From assembly GCF_039538005.1 (NCBI RefSeq), contig NZ_BAABBO010000001.1, positions 186,001 to 250,000 of the forward strand: a stretch of 64,000 bases of DNA, read 5' to 3'. The notes under the pieces were generated by a model. That model did no database searches. It was not told the DNA's origin and worked only from the letters and a program-made list of their open reading frames with translations. Position 1 is the stretch's first letter. Each line of letters begins with the position of its first letter. The position numbers and the translations under genes are program-made. This DNA is from Allohahella marinimesophila. Lineage in GTDB: Bacteria; Pseudomonadota; Gammaproteobacteria; Pseudomonadales; Oleiphilaceae. Shown here one piece after another: positions 58,387 through 64,000 of the stretch.

Positions 58387-59451
58387 TCACTCCGCCTCGT
58401 CGCGAGCTGTCGCGTCCCGGCCTCTGCGCCGCACGTCGCCGGGTGTGTTGCCTGTCCAGCTTCTATAGGCCTTTGTGAAGCTCGCTTGATCACTGAACCC
58501 AAGTTTCAGCGCAATATCCATGAGGGACAGCGGCGTGTCGATGAGATAGAGGTCGGCATAGCTGTGACGGATGTCCTGCCGCATCTTGCGGAACGAAGTG
58601 CCTGCGGCTGCCAGATGTTGTCGAAGGTAGCGTGAGCTCATGCCGAGTTGCTTGGCTGTGCGCTCCAGCGTTGCCTTCCCGGGCTGCTTCAGAATCTGTT
58701 CCCGCGCCTGAGCCGCAATCTCACGACTTTCCGGCGAGCCGCACTCTGCATCATCAGCCACGGCAGACTCGCCATCATTCTCTATGTGCTTTTCCCTCGC
58801 CAGTGAATAAGCCACCCGCGTGTTGTCGTCCTGGGGTTTGCGCCCCACCAGCGACAGGGTGATCTGATTGTGTTGTCCGTTAAACTGCCAGCTGGAGTCA
58901 GGTGCCAGCGCCTGCCAGTCTGCTTCGCCGAGTGCGGAATCGTAATCGAACTCGAAGCTGGCCGCATGCGAGACCTGGGATGCGATCGAATAAATACTGC
59001 CCAGGTATACCTTCGTCAGAAAAGGGCGAGCTGTTCCGGTATTCCAGTTGTCTTTCAGGCGGATTTTTGCCTGTGTGCCGGTAACAGTGCATTCCATATC
59101 GATGAGGGGCAGGCAGACGCGCAGGTGTTGAACCACCATCTCGACCAGCTTTGCATTACTTTCCCGGCTGAGGAGCACGTAGCCGAACAGACCGTGCGCG
59201 ATAAGGTCAAGTTTCTGTCCGAACTGAAATCCCGCTCTTTCGTCCGTTGCAAGCCATTGTGCATTTTCCAGCATCTTGACAATCTGGCTAACAGGCAGAA
59301 AAGCATCTGCATCATCGATTGTGGCCAGACCTATGCCCGTGTTGTTGAGCAAAGCTTCCTGACTGACACCCTTGGACTGCATGAAGGATACAAACTTTCG
59401 CAGGTATCTTGATGAAACCAAAGGAACTTTGTAAGTAATCATTTCTGACAT
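58387..59451 (-). CDS. AraC-family regulator with arabinose-binding-like N-terminal domain (OruR/ArgR-like group)
   Basis: About 354 residues; ATG 59451 is taken, although the GTG at 59466 is in frame. The N-terminal 200 residues match the Arabinose_bd (PF12625-type) domain of lipid- and aromatic-responsive AraC regulators. The C-terminus has the two helix-turn-helix motifs (A-K-Q-L-G-M-S-S-R-Y-L-R-Q-H-L; S-L-M-D-I-A-L-K-L-G-F-S-D-Q-A-S-F-T-K-A-Y-R-S-W). Such regulators often control fatty acid, carnitine or hydrocarbon use. It is divergent from the choice-of-anchor protein gene, which could be its target. Confidence 0.9.
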   Translation of the reverse strand: MSEMITYKVPLVSSRYLRKFVSFMQSKGVSQEALLNNTGIGLATIDDADAFLPVSQIVKMLENAQWLATDERAGFQFGQKLDLIAHGLFGYVLLSRESNAKLVEMVVQHLRVCLPLIDMECTVTGTQAKIRLKDNWNTGTARPFLTKVYLGSIYSIASQVSHAASFEFDYDSALGEADWQALAPDSSWQFNGQHNQITLSLVGRKPQDDNTRVAYSLAREKHIENDGESAVADDAECGSPESREIAAQAREQILKQPGKATLERTAKQLGMSSRYLRQHLAAAGTSFRKMRQDIRHSYADLYLIDTPLSLMDIALKLGFSDQASFTKAYRSWTGNTPGDVRRRGRDATARDEAE

Positions 59452-59785
59452 AATTGTTGCTTTCACACCTTCATGCCACGGCTATTCAGTCTGGTTCCAT
59501 TACGGCTACCGGCTTTTTAGCCCTCTTTTGGGGGATAGCATACCTCCTGCCTCTGTATAACAGCCCGCGATACTTGTCCAAAACCTGAACAGTGTCACGA
59601 AATAACGAACGCACCTCGCAATATTCCTGTTTTAACAAAAGAGCTTCCGTTTAGGACAATGCTTACTTTCTGAGCTTGTCGCTAAATGGTTGGTGTGACA
59701 GGAAAAAAGGACGACAAAAAGTACTGTAATCCACGGATCATCCCTGATCCACAGCGACAGAACAACAGAAAAGAGGACGACAATA
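59452..59785. other. Long divergent intergenic region with duplicated purine motif and small hairpin
   Basis: This 334-base spacer precedes the choice-of-anchor gene. It contains an AAAAAAGGACGACAA motif near 59703-59717 that recurs as AAAAGAGGACGACAA just before the start (59769-59783), so the ribosome-binding region appears duplicated. A six-base hairpin (GGATCA-TCCC-TGATCC) at 59735-59750 lies between the copies. The area is AT-rich near 59620-59640, a plausible promoter. No small gene is seen. Confidence 0.4.
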
Positions 59786-61612
59786 ATGACCACGACTTTT
59801 AACGCGCGACGTACGCGCCTTGGTGCTGCAGTGGCAGGCACGATACTCATGACAGCTCATACCATGGCGCTCGCGGAGCCCGTGACGCTGGACCTTGAGT
59901 TGCGTTGCCCATTTCCATTGATAGGCGAGCAACCAATCCAGGCTCGTATCACTGCAGACTACCCCGCTGAAATTACAGCGAGTGAAGGTGTTCCGGCTAT
60001 TACCGTTGATACCATCACTGTAGTCAACGAACCTTCCCGCCAGGGCTTGTCATTGCTCGGCGCGGTTACTGTAACTGGCACAGCACAGAGCTTTACCACT
60101 ATCAGTACGACGGCTCGAGATATTGAAAGCACCGTTGATCTGACTGTAGAGCCTTCACCTGTTCCTAGTACGCCAGGCGAGTTTGAAGTGGCTGCCGGCG
60201 GCGTGGCTGACCCTGTCGCGCTGACCGACGGCGATGTGGGCCCAGGACAAGTCACTGTCGACGATCTCATCCTGAGTTTGCGAAACCTTCGCGCCGACGG
60301 CACGCTGGCAGGCATGCCGGTTGGCGAGTTCACCACCGACTGTGAAGTAGTTGCTGGCCAGGATAACGTGTTGGCAAGCTTTGATATTGTAGACGGCGGC
60401 CCCGGCGGCGGCGGTGATCCAGCCAATGTGGCGGTCGATGTTGAAGCAGTGGACTTCGGCAATGTTCAGCTGGGTCTTTCTGAGCAGCGCAGCGTGACCG
60501 TCACCAACGACGGCGGCGGCATTCTGGCTATTAACGGTGTGACTGTATCTGGCGCCAATGCCGACGCGTTCATCCAGACCAATGACTGCACCACACTCGC
60601 TTCAGCTGAGAGCTGTACGATCGACGTGACCTTCGCAGCCGGTTCAGAAGGTGCGCAGGCAGCCGTACTGTCTATTGAAACTGACGATCCGGACAGTGGA
60701 GTCGTGACTGTCGACCTGAGTGGTAATGGACAGCTCGAGCCGGAAGCCGATATCGAAGTCAGTGACGACGAGCTGGGCTTTGGGGCCATCGACCTCGGTG
60801 TGACATCAGACCGCACGCTGACCATCAACAATGTCGGTAGTGCCGCCCTCAACATCAGTGATGTATCTCTGCAGACTGGTGGTGACTTCAGCGTGCTGAG
60901 CAATGACTGTAGCACTGTCGCTCCAGCCAGCAGCTGCGCCGTTGGCCTGCGGTTTACCGGTAATGCGGTAGGCGCCAGCAGCGATGTGCTGACGATTACA
61001 TCGGATGATCCTGATGAGGCCGCCGTCACTGTCGATCTTTCAGGACAGGTGAACGACGACGACACTGGCGGTTCAACGCTCGATATCAAGCTGGATGTCG
61101 ATGGCTCCACCACGCTGACCTCTACAGGCAACACGCTGCCACTCACTGGCGTCATCGACAGCGTAGTCGATCTGGCCACCGGCATGCTGACTGCAGAGCT
61201 GCATCTCGATCCTACGAGCGGCACCTTCCAGGTCAGCAAGTGGTTCCGCAAGCTGACTGCCACTGCAGAGGTTGAGTTCGAAAACGTAGGTGAGGCCACC
61301 GGTACGCTGATCAATGGCAAGCTGACTACTTCAGCCCAGGCCTATGTCAAGGTTCCACGCGTCACAGTCAACCTGTTCGGCCTCAAGCTGCCGATCGGTG
61401 GTGGTGCCGAGTGTCGGACTGCTGAACCAGTCTCGTTCACGGTAGCTTCGCCAGACGGCGAAACCTTCCTGCCGCTTGGTGGTGGAACCGTGACAGGCTC
61501 CTACGACCTGACTGCACTGGAAAACTGTGGTGCATTGACCTCCGTCCTCAGCAACTTCCTTGAAGGGGACGACAACACTATCAACCTCACACTGACACCA
61601 GTTCAGCCCTGA
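59786..61612 (+). CDS. Secreted choice-of-anchor D (ASH-repeat) protein with DUF6801-like N-terminus
   Basis: A 608-residue secreted protein. Signal peptide 1-31 (A-L-A-E). Residues about 32-205 begin L-R-C-P-F-P-L-I-G-E-Q-P-I and resemble DUF6801-like modules better known from actinobacteria. Two ASPM/SPD-2/hydin-like Ig repeats follow (about 215-320 and 325-430), each with V-D-F-G or L-G-F-G near its start, a Cys pair and S-I-E-T-D-D-P-D or T-I-T-S-D-D-P-D at the end. The C-terminal part (440-608) is a lipid-binding-like beta domain without a clear name. GAGGA seven bases before the ATG indicates good expression. Likely an extracellular matrix or lipid-associated protein. Confidence 0.8.
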   Translation: MTTTFNARRTRLGAAVAGTILMTAHTMALAEPVTLDLELRCPFPLIGEQPIQARITADYPAEITASEGVPAITVDTITVVNEPSRQGLSLLGAVTVTGTAQSFTTISTTARDIESTVDLTVEPSPVPSTPGEFEVAAGGVADPVALTDGDVGPGQVTVDDLILSLRNLRADGTLAGMPVGEFTTDCEVVAGQDNVLASFDIVDGGPGGGGDPANVAVDVEAVDFGNVQLGLSEQRSVTVTNDGGGILAINGVTVSGANADAFIQTNDCTTLASAESCTIDVTFAAGSEGAQAAVLSIETDDPDSGVVTVDLSGNGQLEPEADIEVSDDELGFGAIDLGVTSDRTLTINNVGSAALNISDVSLQTGGDFSVLSNDCSTVAPASSCAVGLRFTGNAVGASSDVLTITSDDPDEAAVTVDLSGQVNDDDTGGSTLDIKLDVDGSTTLTSTGNTLPLTGVIDSVVDLATGMLTAELHLDPTSGTFQVSKWFRKLTATAEVEFENVGEATGTLINGKLTTSAQAYVKVPRVTVNLFGLKLPIGGGAECRTAEPVSFTVASPDGETFLPLGGGTVTGSYDLTALENCGALTSVLSNFLEGDDNTINLTLTPVQP

Positions 61613-61620
61613 GGCTGGTC

Positions 61621-61643
61621 GGGGCCTGCGCAATGCAGGCCCC
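61621..61643 (+). terminator. Strong hairpin between the choice-of-anchor and DUF6160 genes
   Basis: Nine perfect base pairs (GGGGCCTGC with GCAGGCCCC) enclose the five-base loop GCAAT, starting eight bases after the stop codon. The following TCCTTCT is only weakly T-rich. It probably acts as a partial terminator or 3'-stabiliser that sets the ratio of the two gene products. Confidence 0.6.
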
Positions 61644-61670
61644 TCCTTCTGCAAATCTGGAGTAGAACAG

Positions 61671-62363
61671 ATGAGAACAACACTAAAATATGCGTCACTG
61701 GCTGCGGCCATCATGACGGCAACGAGCGCGCAAGCTGAGCTGCAGGCTATTGATGATGCAGACATGGCGGAAGTTTCAGGACAAAGCGGTATCGTGATCG
61801 AAGCTGGCTTCGGCTCGATTGGTGGCATCGACAGATCGGCCGAAAACGCCTATACCGCGAGCACCACGCTTGCGGATGGCTCAGTAGTCGAGCAGTCCGG
61901 CACCCTGGGCGACTTCTACGGCGCTGACTGGTCGAATGCAGGTATTACCATCGAGGCCTTCAAATATATCGTTGATATCGAGGGCGGCTGGGATCAGGAG
62001 ACCAACACTGGTGTGAACACCAGACTTCAGCCACTGCAAAGTGTACTCACTGAGAAGCCTCTCGCCGGTATTATCGTCAAGGATATTGCTGTGGCTGGAC
62101 GCATGGACGTGACCATCGACGCAACAGCTGACCTGGCGAACGTCGTAGCGAACGGCGGTGACGTGGCCGAGGGTGATGGCGGTATCGGTATTACTTTCAG
62201 TGACTCTGATATCAACTTCAAGATGGGCGACATGGGGGTGTTCGTCGAGCCATATGAAGGCATCGGTGTCATCGGCGGGCAAGTCAGCAGCTTCGGCGGC
62301 GTGGAAATGCTCGGTATCAATATCGACAATCTCGGACTCGTCATCCGGGGTAACGGCCTCTGA
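61671..62363 (+). CDS. Secreted DUF6160-family protein
   Basis: A 230-residue secreted protein with signal peptide 1-22 (A-Q-A-E). Directly after it comes L-Q-A-I-D-D-A-D-M-A-E-V-S-G-Q-S-G-I, the hallmark of DUF6160 and FilA-like proteins in gammaproteobacteria. The rest is Gly-rich beta structure. These proteins are linked to surface filaments or lipid and hydrocarbon metabolism in some genera, but their role is unproven. It lies 58 bases downstream of the choice-of-anchor gene and is probably read through the hairpin between them. Confidence 0.78.
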   Translation: MRTTLKYASLAAAIMTATSAQAELQAIDDADMAEVSGQSGIVIEAGFGSIGGIDRSAENAYTASTTLADGSVVEQSGTLGDFYGADWSNAGITIEAFKYIVDIEGGWDQETNTGVNTRLQPLQSVLTEKPLAGIIVKDIAVAGRMDVTIDATADLANVVANGGDVAEGDGGIGITFSDSDINFKMGDMGVFVEPYEGIGVIGGQVSSFGGVEMLGINIDNLGLVIRGNGL

Positions 62364-62429
62364 CAAGACTGCTGCTCCCATGTCGGCGTAGGTATCTGAT
62401 GCATACCAGGCCGAAAGAGGAGAAGCGTG

Positions 62430-63860
62430 ATGTCAGGAGATACGGAAAATAAAGGGAAATCACCAGAGGATGGTAAAAGCGGAAGCCAGGCAGATGGCTT
62501 CCGCTCCGAACACGATAGCCTGGGCGAAGTCCGGGTCCCACAGCAGGCTCTCTGGGCAGCCCAGACTCAAAGGGCAGTCAATAACTTTCCGATGAGTCTC
62601 CGGCGCCTGCCGGAAGCCTTCATTCGGGCAGTTCTTGATATCAAGAAGGCAGCGGCGCAGGCCAACCAGAATCTCGAAGAACTGGACGCAGGCCGTGCTG
62701 GTGCGATCATCGAGGCCGTCGACCGGCTGCTGAACGATGACAGACTCCTTGATCACTTCCCGGTTGATATCTTCCAGACAGGGTCTGGTACCAGTACCAA
62801 TATGAATGCCAATGAGGTGATCGCGCATCTCGCCAATGCCGGGGATCACGACGCTGAAGTTCACCCCAACGATCATGTCAACAGGGGGCAGAGCAGCAAC
62901 GATGTAATTCCCAGTGCCATACAGATCAGTGCAGCCTGTTATCTTCACAGGCACACATTACCAGCCTTGACCCACTGCATTCAGGTCATGAACCAGCGCT
63001 CGGAAGAGCTGCGGAGTGTCATCAAGACCGGCCGTACCCATCTCATGGACGCGATGCCGGTCAGTTTGGGGCAGAGCCTTGGCGCCTGGGCGGCGCAGAT
63101 GGCAGATAACCGTGACCGGCTCAACGACATGCTTGGCCAGCTGTTGGCGCTGCCTCAAGGTGGTACTGCGGTAGGCACCGGCATCAATGCCCACGAGTCA
63201 TTTGCCGAAGCCTTTAACGAGACGCTTGGCCGCAACACCGGCCTACCATTCAGAAGAGCGGATGATCTGTTCTCCCGCATCGCTGCGCAGGATACTGCTG
63301 TGGCACTCTCGGGTCAGCTGAAAACCTGCGCCGTGTCGCTGATGAAGATTGCCAACGATCTGCGCTGGATGAACTCTGGTCCGCTGGCCGGTCTAGGCGA
63401 AATTCAGCTCGAAGCCTTACAGCCGGGCTCATCCATCATGCCCGGGAAGGTGAATCCGGTGATTCCCGAAGCCGTCGCCATGGCCTCTGCCCAGGTCATT
63501 GGCAACGATGCCACCATTACGGTCGCAGGCCAATCCGGAAACTTTGAACTCAACGTCATGCTGCCGGTCATAGCAGACAACCTGCTGTACTCACTGCAGC
63601 TCGTTACCAACAGTTGTCAGCTGCTCGCAGACAGAGCGATCGCCACCTTTGAAGTGAATCACGAGCAGCTGGAAAAGGCGCTGGCGTCGAATCCCATACT
63701 GGTCACTGCGCTCAATCCGGTCATCGGCTATGAGTCCGCGGCGAAGATCGCCAAGCAGGCCTATAAAGAAAAGCGCCCGGTACTGGATGTGGCTGTAGAA
63801 CAGACCGATATGAGCCGGGATGAGCTCAAGGCCTTACTGGATCCAGCTAAACTCGTGTAG
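62430..63860 (+). CDS. fumC: Class II fumarate hydratase
   Basis: A 476-residue fumarase of the fumarase/aspartase superfamily. Start ATG 62430 has GAGGAG seven bases upstream. Superfamily motifs are T-G-S-G-T-S-T-N-M-N-A-N-E-V, H-V-N-R-G-Q-S-S-N-D-V-I-P, the T-H-L-M-D-A-M-P loop with catalytic His, and G-S-S-I-M-P-G-K-V-N-P with catalytic Ser. It interconverts fumarate and malate in the TCA cycle without an iron-sulfur cluster. Compared with E. coli FumC it has about 20 extra hydrophilic residues before R-S-E-H-D-S-L-G, of unknown use. Confidence 0.95.
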   Translation: MSGDTENKGKSPEDGKSGSQADGFRSEHDSLGEVRVPQQALWAAQTQRAVNNFPMSLRRLPEAFIRAVLDIKKAAAQANQNLEELDAGRAGAIIEAVDRLLNDDRLLDHFPVDIFQTGSGTSTNMNANEVIAHLANAGDHDAEVHPNDHVNRGQSSNDVIPSAIQISAACYLHRHTLPALTHCIQVMNQRSEELRSVIKTGRTHLMDAMPVSLGQSLGAWAAQMADNRDRLNDMLGQLLALPQGGTAVGTGINAHESFAEAFNETLGRNTGLPFRRADDLFSRIAAQDTAVALSGQLKTCAVSLMKIANDLRWMNSGPLAGLGEIQLEALQPGSSIMPGKVNPVIPEAVAMASAQVIGNDATITVAGQSGNFELNVMLPVIADNLLYSLQLVTNSCQLLADRAIATFEVNHEQLEKALASNPILVTALNPVIGYESAAKIAKQAYKEKRPVLDVAVEQTDMSRDELKALLDPAKLV

Positions 63861-63895
63861 ACTTCGACCAAATTTCAAACAGTGGTCGAGATGCA

Positions 63896-64000
63896 ATGAG
63901 TGAGAAAGCGCAAGCAATCACAGAGGCCGTGGCGCAAACCCTAAGTGCCTACCGGTGCGCAAGGAAGGCAGAAATGTACCTGTTCGTGCCTGCGGGTCGT
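63896..64000 (+). CDS. YcgL-family protein, 3' truncated by window edge
   Basis: The first 35 codons of a gene cut by the window end. A-Y-R-C-A-R-K-A-E-M-Y-L-F-V-P matches the start of the YcgL domain, found almost only in gammaproteobacteria, where the pattern is Y-R-S-x-R-K-x-E-M-Y-L-Y-V. The preceding 18 residues are longer than the usual N-terminus, so the real start could be internal; no in-frame ATG/GTG lies close to the domain except this one and a GTG at codon 12. Function in the family is unknown. Confidence 0.7.
   Translation, partial: MSEKAQAITEAVAQTLSAYRCARKAEMYLFVPAGR

Noticed and set aside
60466..61320. 284-codon minus-strand frame rich in Ser, Val and Thr
   Set aside because: Low-complexity reading of the repeats in the choice-of-anchor gene.

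Overview
The window looks like a chromosomal segment of a gammaproteobacterium, probably marine or from another saline habitat. The evidence is a YcgL-family gene starting at the right edge, a Cti-type fatty acid cis/trans isomerase, a wax ester synthase/DGAT, a class II fumarase, a laminarinase-like GH16 enzyme, a TRAP transporter, and several C-terminally sorted surface proteins (GlyGly-CTERM-like and VPLPA-CTERM-like). Base composition and codon use appear fairly even throughout. I saw no rRNA, tRNA, CRISPR array, insertion sequence or prophage. Two decayed genes are present: a solute-binding protein at 8549-9335 and a hotdog protein remnant at 19660-19860.

Layout. 1-14.5 kb holds sensory and envelope genes: a truncated solute-binding protein, a DUF1289 protein, a secreted DUF6345-like pair, a PAS-PAS hybrid histidine kinase, a GST, a lipoprotein, a double-GAF protein with a divergent AraC regulator, the frameshifted solute-binding protein, a secreted bulb-lectin/HAD-like protein and a 7TMR-DISM diguanylate cyclase. 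14.5-19.7 kb is a giant calcium-repeat surface protein fused to an outer-membrane barrel, coupled to a small secreted protein. 20-24.1 kb carries a flavoprotein, a LysR regulator divergent from an NTF2-like/tautomerase pair, and a CtaG-DUF2243 membrane pair. 24.4-28.1 kb is one gene joining a GH16 glucanase, carbohydrate-binding modules and a di-heme oxidoreductase. A FitAB-type toxin-antitoxin module and an outer-membrane barrel follow.

30.2-39.0 kb is the most coherent metabolic unit: a seven-gene minus-strand operon (N-formylglutamate amidohydrolase-like, TRAP DctQ-DctM-DctP, glutamine synthetase-like, aldehyde dehydrogenase, iron alcohol dehydrogenase) opposite an RpiR-family regulator. 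I read it as a candidate gamma-glutamylation route for an imported amino alcohol or amine. 39-45.8 kb contains housekeeping and stress genes (DsbA-like, two VOC proteins including GloA, PpiC), a retinol-reductase-like flavoprotein under a PadR regulator with a clear operator, a 3D-domain lipoprotein, a missed 59-residue Cys-containing protein and a VPLPA-CTERM protein. 45.8-51 kb has a glycosyltransferase, a chemoreceptor with a C-terminal PilZ domain, a methyltransferase and a second diguanylate cyclase. With the first cyclase and the PilZ receptor, c-di-GMP signalling is a recurring theme. 51-64 kb is lipid- and envelope-oriented: Cti, an ABC-2 exporter, WS/DGAT, an MFS carrier, an AraC regulator, a choice-of-anchor-D/DUF6160 secreted pair, FumC and the start of a YcgL-family gene.
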